From the NCBI GenBank assembly GCA_007844125.1, contig CM017563.1, forward strand, positions 33,041,840 through 33,105,839: a stretch of DNA of 64,000 nt. Reading direction: 5' to 3'. A program made the position numbers and the translations under genes. Origin of the DNA: Sinonovacula constricta (taxonomy: Eukaryota > Mollusca > Bivalvia > Cardiida > Solecurtidae). Positions 1-11,000 of this stretch are shown here, in pieces; the first letter of the stretch is position 1, and each line of letters begins with the position of its first letter. Under the pieces are notes generated by a model that saw only the letters and a program-made list of their open reading frames with translations, did not search any database and was not told the origin of the DNA.

Positions 1-262
1 TGGTTCCAAGTACGTTAGGCCCCGGGCCACAACATACCAAAGTCATAAAAAATGGTAGTGGTATAGCTCCCTTGCTAATGCTCAACTAAATATAAGAGTA
101 CCGATAGTTCCACGACTGGTTTGCCCGGTGTCCGGATAATGTTACTAGGTGTCGTATCATTTTCACGGCATGTTTAACACAGCTATTATATCTGCTTCAA
201 GTGGACAATGTCTCCAGATAACTGAAATACTGTTGGTGGGACGATAAACCCAGCAAACATCA
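1..262 (+). mobile_element. SINE-A copy 1 (cut by window start)
   Basis: The sequence matches four other copies in the window (13977, 20160, 46226, 47988) through the body (GGTAGTGGTATAGCTCC, GTTGGCCCGGTGTC-like block) and ends in the family tail TGGGACGATAAACCCA. Better copies carry a tRNA-like head with A- and B-box motifs, so this is a tRNA-derived SINE family. The head is mostly lost at the window edge. It lies in an intron of GTF2F2. I do not assign a published family name. Confidence 0.75.
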
Positions 263-1133
263 TTACAGAAAATCTTATGCTATTGATGTTTATTTAGAAA
301 CAAATAATAACACAGGTAATAACATAAAACACACTTATAATTGTGTTAACTAAAAGAAGATAATATGTTACCATACTCATTCCATTTTAAAGACTGATTT
401 TCTTTTTCTTTTGCAAAGGTCATAGTAAGAATGCCTTTAAGACTGGAACAGAATTACTGTTCACAAGAAAAAGATTCATAATCACAATCCTAAGTTTCAA
501 AGCAGTTGACGCTTAGGGCAGTATTTACCAACTGTTCTTCAGTAAGAATCACACACAAGTCGTGGATTTCAATCCACAATATCTTCAATCTATATTAAAT
601 TACATGTCTGTATTTTTGCATTATACAAACTTTGCTATTTTGAGCTTAAAATCAAATTTAAACTTTATAACTAACCTTCTCTTTTTTTTATATATGAAAT
701 TTGTTCCTTGGGTAAAGTCAAGACTTGGCCTTAAGAGTGGTTGGTGAATACAGGCCTTATTCTACCCTATTTATGGAAATTCTTAAAAAGAGCAACTGTC
801 TTCCAGTGCCTGTAGCTTAAACTAAGACATTTTCAGCTTATCAAGTTTTTGAATGATTGCCTAAAGAAAACATGATGACTTGTATGTCAAGTTTTCAAAG
901 CAATTATTACCATAAGAGCATCACTTTACACTGAATATCAGTCTGACATTATCTTTATACATATAGCACACTTTTAATTGCTTAATTAAGCTTAAATCTT
1001 AAATGATAAATGCATTGAAGAACTACTAGGAAACTCTGTTTCTGACTCATATTGACACTTTTGTGAAAAAGTATGCAAATGAAAAGCCTTGTAGGAGAAT
1101 AATCTACTTAAAATGTAATTTTGTAGACTGCAG

Positions 1134-4115
1134 GCAGAAAATTGCAACAAACCTAAGCGTGAAGTGGTTCAGATATCAGGCCCAGTCAACGCATACAAAC
1201 CTCGCAGTGACCACATAGGAAATGTATGTATATGTAAAATAAAGGGCAGTGATCTTTTGTTTCATACACCAGTTCAAGAACAACAAGAAGTTCAACATTT
1301 TGTTGGCGCAGACATATACATGATAATTGCCATAACTGGCGGCACAGAATATTGTCAGAATATTGTTCTTTTGGCTCACCAATCTCATTAAAATCACATC
1401 CTAACTTTCGCTTCATTACTTTCCGCTAATTAGGATCTGGTGACATCGCATTAGGTGTCACCTCAATTTGACCTTTGATTAGCCAATGAAATCGTCGGCT
1501 GCAAAATTTTGGGGTATAACTTCATGAATATTCGCCAGATTACGGCTATTTACGGATATTCGTATTGAGCGGCAATGTCCAATGTATTCCGATTGAAGGT
1601 GTGTCACATTCTCAAGATGGCAGCCCCCATTGACATTTGCATTCCAGTAAAACAAATGCCAAAGAAATTACATTCGTTAGTTGATCTGTGCTGTTTTTGC
1701 AGGATGTCATTTCTCCAGGTTCTGATAACGGGTAGTGTGAGCAAACACACTCAAAAACAGTTCAAACAAAAACTTAGAATCAGTGAAGAACGCCTTCAGA
1801 ATATGAAAAAGGTATTGAAGTGTTTGTCGCTGTCTGACAACGATACCGCGGTGTAACGAGGTTTCTGATTGGTCAAGTTTGACGTCATAGGCTCATTAAT
1901 ATTTATAACTTAAAGGTCACTTCGAAGCAACCTTTATCGGGATGTTATCAGATCCTAACCAGCAGAAAGTAATGAAGCGAAAGTTAGGATGTGATTTTAA
2001 TGAGATTGTTTGGCTCACCTACTTGACATGAATTGTTCCGGTTTGGCAAATTTATGTAATGTTATGGAAGATTCATTACCTCACAACAATAGCAAGCCAC
2101 ATTTGGGACATAAACTTTCATATAAGAAAGCGGAAGTCTCTTCTTTTTGATGCCAAAAAGAGAAGCTATTATCACGATGCTTTCATCAGTTTCTGCATTG
2201 GTTTAATATTTTGTTAAGGTCTATTTCTCTTAACCTTTCAAAGATATTCACTTCAGACTTGAAATACTTGTTCAATGTCAAAAGATACATCCATTTTAAA
2301 AGGGCATATAAGACTTAAATAAATTTTGACAGAGTTATGCCCCCTCTTTGACGTAGGATTTTCTGTGCTGTTGGTAACAGTTAAAATTAAACTATCCAGC
2401 GCTGAAAAAGTGTAGGGTGCAGTCAACAGACCATTCTCGTTATATTTGTATTTTTTGTGTGAAAATTCGCTTTATTAGCTGTTGAATTGTTTAGAGTACA
2501 ACTCTCCTTAATCAAACCATTGTAGTTAACAAACACAATCATTTAACGGCATGCTTCCAAATAAAGGGAAATCATGATCAGCGGGACGCTTTCACTCCAC
2601 AGACATACGCAAAACTTGGTGGGGAGAGACAGCGCCTGGTTGATCGAAACTGTCTTGATTCATGGAAACACTACCCTAATAATTTATTGAACTGTTATAT
2701 TGGGCACACTGCATAAAATTGTAAATAGAAAATAATATAGAAAAAGCTGCATTGTACAATTGTATGATGTTTTAAATTGTTTAAAAAACTTAAGATATTT
2801 AAAATAAGCCGCCAAAGGTACATGCGATGCTGTATAAAGTATACGTTGATGAAGGTTAAAATGAAGCAATTTATACTTTATATAATATTAATAGACCTGA
2901 ACAAGGCTAAGAGTAAATCTATGTACAGTGATATTCTGACCTCTTAGACCGTCCTTGAAATGACAGGATGGACGTCGGCAATCCTGAATGTAGACACTCA
3001 TGTATTTGCTCATCTATGACAATGTTATTTACATCACTATCTGTTATTGTACATACAGTGTATGGCTACCAATATTGTTAATATTTTATGCCAATAAAAT
3101 TTGTTTTGTTCTGTTTAATTATGATAGAAAGGATTGTTGGTGCATTTTAAAGATTAGTTGTCATTGGAGAAATTAAAATTATATAATTGTTACATTGATT
3201 GATCCTGACTACTATTTTTCCATGTACAGGCCAGTCACAATAAGGAGATGAAAGAGAAAGGCAAGAGAATCCGTCATGACCGAGAAGAGGTACAGAACAA
3301 GCTGTTTGAGGTGTTTGAGAAACATCAGTACTACAACATACAAGATCTAGTGCGGCTCACAAACCAACCAATCGTAAGTGAAATAATTGGTCCCTACATA
3401 GTACATGTTAGAAACACAATAACTACAACATACAGAACCTATTCAGCCTTGCCCTACTCTTTAAAATGAGGCTCCAGTGACTAAGCAACTTGAAGCATAG
3501 ACGTTTACCTCTTTAAAGCCTCACTGCATGATTTGGAGGCGAGGTCTGATCGAAAAACTGCATATGGGAAAGCCTTCCAGCTGACATATTGTGTGACAGT
3601 GGTTCTACCCTGACATTTGTCTTGTGTCTTCAACAACCAATCATTAGCTGGACTTGTGTAACCTGGGGAATATCATCATAATTGTGTCTGTACGATCTAA
3701 GAAATGAATTCTTTTAAACAGACGTAAAGTAATTTTCTAAGAAATGAAATTATTTCTATTTTTTAATTTATGTCATTTCAGTAATGTGATGCATTAGACA
3801 TTAATAAATAATATTCTACTATGAAACAAACAATTTCTTAAACACCAAAACATTGGCGTACAATTCTTTTTTTCACAAAAATCACTTCTCTTGTCAATGA
3901 CTGATTTCTGGAATTGCTATGAAGCCCTTATTCCTGTTTTTTGTTGTTTTTTATTTTAAAAAACAGAATGTTCATTTATATCATTCTTTTTTTTCCACTC
4001 TCAGACATACCTGAAAGAGATATTAAAAGAACTGTGTACATACAATGTGAAGGCACCTCACCGAAACATGTGGGAGTTGAAGCCTGAGTACAGACATTAC
4101 AAGGAACCTAAATGA
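1134..4115 (+). CDS. GTF2F2: TFIIF subunit beta (RAP30), last three coding exons
   Basis: Three exons are joined in phase 0: 1134-1223 (30 codons, cag acceptor, gtatgt donor), 3230-3373 (48 codons, gtaagt donor) and 4005-4115 (36 codons plus TGA). The translation ends in a winged-helix region with FEKHQYYNIQDLV, YLKEILKEL and WELKPEYRHY, matching the C-terminal DNA-binding domain of RAP30. The first exon here (NKPKR ... NAYKP) fits the linker before it, and residue spacing across the junction to the next exon equals the human protein. TFIIF binds RNA polymerase II in the nucleus and helps form the pre-initiation complex. The N-terminal dimerisation half must lie upstream of the window. The second intron piece (1224-3229) holds a Mutator-like element. 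The family call is very secure; the first exon is slightly less so because that linker is poorly conserved. Confidence 0.93.
1380..2008. mobile_element. Mutator-like element, 629 bp, with 68-bp TIRs and 10-bp TSD
   Basis: The two ends are inverted copies of each other over about 68 bp with about five mismatches, beginning CAATCTCATTAAAATCACAT. The element is flanked on both sides by the same 10 bp, TTTGGCTCAC (1370-1379 and 2009-2018). Long TIRs with a 9-11 bp target duplication are typical of Mutator-like (MULE) transposons. There is no room for a transposase, so it is non-autonomous. It carries an exon-like ORF (1575-1856), a CCAAT motif and a TGACGTCA at 1880-1887. It sits inside a GTF2F2 intron. 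The superfamily is inferred from TSD length and TIR form only. Confidence 0.85.
1575..1856 (+). CDS. ORF of up to 93 codons inside the Mutator-like element
   Basis: The ORF fills the centre of the element. A better start may be the ATG in AAGATGGCAGC at 1617, giving about 79 residues beginning MAAPIDICIP. It has one Cys-x2-Cys pair (CCFC), then a Lys/Gln-rich, possibly helical tail, and ends at TAA. An AAAAAG/GTATTG sequence near its end could be a splice donor. I do not recognise the protein. Because upstream sequence has a CCAAT-like motif, it could be a captured first exon with its promoter (Pack-MULE style), or a chance ORF. Confidence 0.3.
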   Translation: MSNVFRLKVCHILKMAAPIDICIPVKQMPKKLHSLVDLCCFCRMSFLQVLITGSVSKHTQKQFKQKLRISEERLQNMKKVLKCLSLSDNDTAV

Positions 4116-4597
4116 TCCTGGCTGTACAGCAGTGATGTCATCAGTTGCTCAGCATAGGAAGAACTGACTCTCTGGAAAGAGTCTGGAAATGTCCAATGAG
4201 CTCCATGAAGTCCTTTTATCAACATTATGCCAGGAACTATTGGCTGGCAGCTGGATCTATTTTGAGTTGTGTTCTGTATTGTTACATTCTTAACATTGCC
4301 TGAAAGAATGTATAAGAAAATACAGTAATGTAGAACATGGTGAAAGTAATTCAAAGTCATTCAAGGCTGTATACATGGTGCTGGTTTTGCCTTGTTTATA
4401 CAAACAGTGATCTATTTGAACATTTATGACATGTATGGTTATAATTTTGATGTGTGATTTAACTAATCATGGCAAATAAGATGCAGGGATATCTTTTTTT
4501 TTTTTTTATTTGTTTGTCTTTGGTGAATAGTGAATGCCATAGCTAGTGACAAGAAGAAGGGACATTCCTGTCAATCCAGAATTCGATGTTCTACTTA

Positions 4598-4603
4598 AAT
4601 AAA
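4598..4603 (+). promoter_or_regulatory. Poly(A) signal AATAAA, candidate for GTF2F2
   Basis: This is the first canonical AATAAA downstream of the GTF2F2 stop at 4115, giving a 3' UTR of roughly 500 nt. A second AATAAA occurs near 4798, just before an 18-bp C run. Confidence 0.5.
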
Positions 4604-4806
4604 TGTCTGTGGTCTTCTTTCACCAACATATTATGAATGTCCAAAAGTTGATTTTAATTAAAAGACTTAATGTAAATGCACCATCAAACCAGGGTCTGTT
4701 TTCAGTATCGCATTATGTATATAGGTTTTTACAATGATGTACTGGCCAGGGTTCTTACAAGTAAATTCACTTCTTATTTGATCATTCCATACAATTCAAT
4801 AAATAC

Positions 4807-4824
4807 CCCCCCCCCCCCCCCCAC
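4807..4824. repeat. Poly(C) tract
   Basis: An uninterrupted run of about 18 C lies downstream of GTF2F2. A similar C-rich tract occurs at 61511. Such tracts are length-unstable and prone to sequencing error. Confidence 0.85.
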
Positions 4825-5384
4825 CTCCTTACTTGAGCATTTCACAAAAAATATAAAATAAGAACAAATATTTTATTAGAATTAATAATGTTTATTTTCT
4901 ATTTTATAACAAACAAACCTTGGTTTACTATTTATTCGTTTTTGATGCTTGATCAACAGCAGCGGAGTGCAAGATTGTCTCTCTTGTTTGTATATTTGGC
5001 CAAGTGGCCTATCTGTTTCTCGTAACAAGTGTTCAATGATTTGCACTCCATATGTGCTTATTCATTCAAATCATGTGCTTTAATAATTTGAAATCTCTTC
5101 AACATTTCTAATGACAATTTTTTGTATATAAATGAGTAATAAAAAGTGCTAAAATATATTTGTTGTAGTTGACATATCCCAATAAATACATGTAAATTAT
5201 TTTAAAACCATTAAGCAGCACAATTCCAATTTGTAATAAGAGATTATAATTTAAGTTATGTTTTAGACCAGTGGAATAGTGTTTTTTAATTGCTAAAGTG
5301 TCAAAAATATTCATAAAAATTCAGACGGGAGCGTGGTCATGTGATTTTTCTGACTACTCAAGCCTTCCACATCTAAACAGTATT

Positions 5385-6620
5385 AGACATCCACACAGTC
5401 TCAGACCATTTACAGCGACAGACACATCCACATAGCATAATTATTACACACACACTGCGTCAGACACATCCACACAGAGTGGCACATTGCAAATGACACA
5501 TTGACACAACGTATAAAGCATCCACACACCAGACAATCATCTGCGTCAGACATATCCACATAGCATATGACACATTCACACGATGTCAGACACATCCACA
5601 CTGCTTCAGACACATCCACGCAGTTTTAGACAGTACAACAAATTAGGACAGCGTCAGACACATCCACACTGCCTCAGACACATCCACACAGTATCAGACA
5701 TATTCAGACCGTATAACAAATTCAGACAGCGTCAGACACATCCACGCAACATCGGACACATTCACACAGTGTCAGACAAATTCACACACCGATACATCCG
5801 CACAGTGTCAGACACGTCCACACAGCATCATACACATTCACACAGCGTCAGACCATTTACAGTGTCAGGCACATTCACACAGCATCAGACATCCACACAG
5901 CATCAGGCTTATTCACGAAGCGTCCTATACATCCGCACAGTGTCAGACACATCCACACAGCATCAGACACATTCACACACCGTCCGATACATCCGCACAG
6001 TGTCAGACACATCCACACAGCGCCAGACGCATCCACGCAACATCGGACACATTCACACACCGTCCGATACATCCGCACAGTGTCAGACACATCCACACAG
6101 CGCCAGACGCATCCACGCAACATCGGACACATTCACACACCGTCCGATACATCCGCACAGTGTCAGACACATCCACACCGCCAGACACATCCACGCAACA
6201 TCGGACACATTCACACAGTGTCAGACACATTCACACACCGTCAGACACATCCACACAGCATCAGGCACATTCACACAGCGCCAGACACATCCACGCAACA
6301 TCGGACACATTCACACAGTGTCAGACACATTCACACACCGTCAGACACATCCACACAGCATCAGGCACATTCACACAGCGCCAGACACATCCACGCAACA
6401 TCGGACACATTCACACAGTGTCAGACATTCACACACCGTCCGATACATCCATATAGAATCAGGCACATCCACACAGCATCATGCACATTCACACAGCATC
6501 AGACACATTCACACAGCGTTAGACACTTTCACACAGTCAGACCATTTACAGCATAAGACAGATTTACACAGCGTTAGACCATTTACAGCGTCAGACAAGT
6601 CCTTACGATGCATCAAATTC
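5385..6620. repeat. 20-bp minisatellite, about 60 units, with 80- and 100-bp higher-order repeats
   Basis: The unit resembles CAGACACATCCACACAGTGT and is repeated about 60 times. Inside it are higher-order blocks: an 80-bp period at 5981, 6061 and 6141 (CGTCCGATAC) and a 100-bp period at about 6181, 6281 and 6381. The unit lacks stop codons in several frames, so long Thr/His/Ser-rich ORFs up to 347 codons appear; 20 is not a multiple of 3, so they rotate frame and are not credible genes. The array lies between GTF2F2 and AGFG1. Confidence 0.95.
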
Positions 6621-6989
6621 ACATAGAGCCAGACAAATTTACCTTGCGTCATACATATTTCATAGTGTCAGCCACGGTAAATCTACCTCGAACGACTAAT
6701 TCACATGGCATTAGAAAAGTGCGCATGACTTAAGACATTCACACTGCGAGGGAGTTTGATGAGGCACATTCGCCTGCCGTAAGACTCGTATAGCGTCGGG
6801 CGGAGACATTAATGTAACTTCAGATATATTCTCACAAACGTCTGTAACATTTAAACTGTCGAGTTATTATAATCAATGCATTTTCAAAACATCGAATACT
6901 TTTTTTTTTTAGCTTCTTTGTGTTCACGTGTGTCAAGTACGTTACAGATTATTTTTATAGCAAAGAGACAGAGATTAACTGCATATGTT

Positions 6990-7125
6990 CGTATTGCCCT
7001 CACCGCGTGGGTTCGAGTCTCGGTTGGGTCTAGAACGTACGTGTAGAGAGGCATTCTATGCTACCTGTGGTGCGTTGGTGAATCTGTCCAGACATAAGTC
7101 TGTGGTCTTCTGCACCAATTATATA
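6990..7125 (+). mobile_element. SINE-B copy, 5'-truncated and diverged
   Basis: The B-box-like GGGTTCGAGTCTC and the body AGACATAAGTCTGTGGTCTTC match the SINE-B family defined by copies at 31555 and 34785. The tail is missing. Confidence 0.65.
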
Positions 7126-7137
7126 TAGTTTCCACTT

Positions 7138-7293
7138 TAATCGTAAATTTTATTTTCTTGTTTGATGTCCAAAAATTAAATGCTATCACCATGTATTTTA
7201 AAAATATGTATTTCAAGAGCTTTCCAATGGTGTAAAGCTTTTAATTTTCGGACCACAAATGAAGAAATTACAAGAAAATAAAATTTACCCTTC
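7138..7293. repeat. Imperfect inverted repeat, arms about 60 bp
   Basis: The left arm starts GTAAATTTTATTTTCTTGT and the right arm is its reverse complement (ACAAGAAAATAAAATTTAC at 7271-7289); inner blocks (AAAATTAAA, CACCAT) also pair. It could be a small hairpin MITE. No clear target duplication was found. Confidence 0.65.
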
Positions 7294-7944
7294 TATACAA
7301 TTCGTCTGAAAATCCCTTGATGTTATCATGAAAGATGGCCCTGCCAAGATAAGGGATTTTCACTGATGTGGAAACTATCTATTGTGCTAGTCACCATGTA
7401 TACTTGATATACTGCGTCAAATACGTCTCCTTTCAAAGCAAAACTTATCACACTTAAAGAGTCAAACATGTTTGACATTGTTGAATATATTCGTGCCGTC
7501 AAATATTTCGACACGTCAGACTTATTTATATGAATGAGATAACTGGTATACAATTATGTTCTGATTTTTTTTTACTTAAAATAATTTTAAAGGTTAATTG
7601 TATGACATAACCTTGGATTTACTACACAGTGCGATGTTTTTAGATGGAAATTCATAAAGAACACATACAAATAAATCGAAATACAAAATTTACGAAAAAT
7701 CCATACATAGGTGTTACATAGTTCACTTTAATAATGCTCAACAATATTAGCATCAATTGAAATTCAAATTGATCTTGTCGTATGTCTTTATGCTTGTACG
7801 ATTTCTTCTTCTTTTGTACGAATTTTTTAAGTATTATTTCAATGTTAATATTATTTACAAAATGATATTGCAGAGCCTATGCACATATAAAGATGTATTG
7901 CATAGGTATATACATTCCGGTTAATTATTTGTCGCGCTTACATT

Positions 7945-8023
7945 TTTTTCACGTGGGGTTTTTATCATTTGTCTAGTTTGACGTCATTTCCGCTCATTTG
8001 GATTCGGAAGTCGGCGGAACAAA
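7945..8023 (+). promoter_or_regulatory. Putative AGFG1 promoter and 5' UTR: E-box, CRE, ETS-like site
   Basis: Directly upstream of the AGFG1 ATG are CACGTG at 7950-7955, a perfect palindromic CRE TGACGTCA at 7979-7986 and a CGGAAGT ETS-type core near 8005. No TATA box was seen. The ATG context AACAAAATGG is good. Clustered CRE/ETS/E-box sites are typical of broadly expressed genes; binding itself is inference. Confidence 0.5.
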
Positions 8024-11000
8024 ATGGCGACGAATAAAAAGAAACTCGATGAAAAGCATCTTAAAATCCTGAGAGAGATGGTTGCATTGTCTCATAACAA
8101 ACAATGCTTTGATTGCCATCAAAGAGGCCCAACGTACATAAACATGACAATAGGAGCATTTGTTTGTACCGCATGTAGCGGCCTTTTGTAAGTGACCTCC
8201 GGTGAATCACGTTATCATTGACATCACTCTCCAGACTCCTTGTCATAATAAAGCATGCACTCGTATGATCTCTTTATATTTCAGCATCACATTGAACAGA
8301 TATTTCTTAACCTTACACTGTATTCCCCTCAAAAATGTAAGACAACAAATCAATCTCAGGGCGAACATTTTGTCAGTTTTCTTCCCAGCCTCCCACCTGT
8401 CAAATTTAAATGATGAACAGAAAAGGTCAGGCAAAATTTCTATATTGTTGGACTAAAGTGTAAAAAAAAGCAATGGATGCTTCAGGACTGGGTGCTTTTG
8501 CTGCTTGGGCAGACAGCTGGTTCCACTCTCTGTTCTTGAATGTATTTAGGGTTGGTACAGAAACTGATTCAGGAAGATTGTTCTTTGTTTTTACAACCCT
8601 CGCTGAGATGAAGATTTTTCCAAATTGTCTTCATTCTGTGTATCTTTTTTAGTAACTAGTTAGGACATCTGTCTGATTTATACCATCAGAACACCATAAC
8701 CAAGGAAGTGTTCACTTTATGGAATGATTGATGGTAGATATGCCATTACAAAACCCATTTGTCTTGAACATGCACTGTTTCCACAATTGTGCATTTTGTG
8801 TCATTTTGATACTATGAATTCCTTACTGTCGCATTCAGGAGAGCGTATGGTATTTTTCCTGATGCAACTGAAATTGCTAATTAAAGTGAGTCCTTACTTC
8901 AGCTTAAATTATCATTCCTCCTGATATACTTAACAGGGCACTGAACAAACTTTAAACACTATGGATAAGGCCATAAACATTTGAGCAGTTTGGCCATTTT
9001 TATGAACAACAAGTTAAAATAGTGGCTGTCATTATGGCTTAGATTTTGAGATAAATGGATCCACACTTTAAACTTATAGAATAGTTTTGCAGTACAGTAA
9101 TCGCTCATTAGTTTTGTTACTAGTTGATTATGCAACAAAGACAAAAAAGGAGTTACTGTTTTCTACAGTTAATTACCATATATTATTTTAATAAAGGAGG
9201 TTTTGACATCAGTTCATTGGTTCTTAACTACAGAAAAATGATGAAAGTATAAACAAACCCTTGCTCCTTACTATAAACTACTAGAATATTGATGAGTCAT
9301 TGTTCATGGTTATGCGATAGTTTTCAATATACTTTCATTTCTATTGTTAATTTGCTCAGGACTCTTTGTTTGGTTTGGGAAGTTTGATACCTTTTGGACA
9401 ATTGTTAGACCTCTCAGGCTTTCCTTATTGCTTGATTAACATTATAGAATATGTCATAATTTATGACTATCACAATTTCATGTCACATTCTTGTTTAAAT
9501 GCATGTCATAAGACTGTAATTGTAAAACCATTAAGTTTTTGAAAGAAAAATTTATCAAGTCAAATTTGATATATTTACATACAATCTGAAATCAAAATGC
9601 TGACAGCCAATAATCTTAAATATATTTGTCTAAACTTGAAAGCTTGCACTGGTAGCAGTTTTGCTTTTTTTTTTTGCTGACTGAAACTAGAAAACACTTT
9701 CACAGTGTTTGTACTCCAAATAATAACTTAAAAATGTGAATAACATTTAATTACGCTTTTAAAATACCATGTAGATTTTTACATTAATTGATAGTATGAC
9801 CCTGCGATTTTTTGGATGACACCTAAACTTCCATGATGTGTGTCTTTAATGACCCCTGTAAATGTGGAGTTTACAGCAACACTGTAACTCAGTACATTCT
9901 TTTGTATTGTCTATTTCAGACGTGGCTTAAATCCTCCACATAGAGTTAAGTCAATATCTATGGCCAGTTTTACACCAGAAGAGATGGATTTCATAAAATC
10001 TCATGGAAATGAAGTAAGCTTCCATTATCTTTATTAAATACAGCATTAGTTTGAACCTGGTTTTACTTTTCTTTCCATCTTAATAAAGACAATCAGATAT
10101 TGTAAACCTAACATTGCTAATTTACATCTAAGCTCACTTTAAGGGTTATAATCCACCCGTCCACTTGTCATAATCCTGAAATTTGACTTTATTTCATAAA
10201 GTAGTATTTTGGGTTTGCTATGTTTTCAACAAAACTCAGCTGCATTTACTGTTTGGTTGACTTATAAATCACAATATTGCAATATTGAAAAGAAAAAGTC
10301 TCAATGTGAACTGATCTTATACAGTGCTTCAGGTAGAATACCAAGAGGCCAGGGCACTATTGGTTAAAAATGGCACATTGGATGCGCAGTGCATTTTTTG
10401 ATGCTTTGGCAAAGTGTCCGTATATCTTTAAAGGAAAAAAAAGCACACTAAACAGTATACAGTAACATTTAATTAATGAATTGCTTGACAATAGAGGGAG
10501 TACCCGTGGCGTGGTCGAGTCGCCAACTTTTAACTTCGCCGGCTCGCACTGCGTGGGTTCAAGTCTTTGTTCGAGGTGAAGGAGTTGTGGGAAGTGTCTT
10601 CCAGCTGACCTGCAGTGCGCCGGTGGTTTTACTCCATCAAAACAGCTGAACTTGCTATAGTGATCATAATTGGTTGCTGTGATTATTTTCAAAACAAAAC
10701 AAAAAACAAAGCATATCAATAAAAATTCTGCATTTTAGGGGAACTCGTGTAATTACAATAAAGACTGTTTCAACCACTCAGTGGGTCCCGTCTTGAAGGT
10801 GGTATTAATACTTCTGTACTACATGTACTATGACGCTCCTTTCCTGTCATTGCTGTCTCTTTAATACTTTTATTCATATTTTTAATTGACACTGTACTCA
10901 ACAGGGATACAGATTAGCATTTTCTTTTCAATAGCCACCTGAGACCCAAACTTTTATAATCTAGGGTTCCACTGAAGAAATTAAATTTTTTACCATAAAA

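Larger units (their letters stand above)
1224..3229 (+). other. GTF2F2 intron
   Basis: Apart from the Mutator-like element this intron has no coding potential that I can see. The stretch 2930-3115 ends in CCAATAAAATTTG and looks like the 3' tail of an old retroelement, but I could not confirm it. Small ORFs here lack splice or family support. Confidence 0.6.

Noticed and set aside
5385..6620. CRISPR array
   Set aside because: Repeats are contiguous without unique spacers, in an intron-rich eukaryotic locus; the same holds for the other minisatellites.
5583..6626. 347-codon ORF rich in His, Thr, Ser, Gln
   Set aside because: It runs through a 20-bp minisatellite that is open in all three forward frames, has no splice or promoter context and resembles no protein family.
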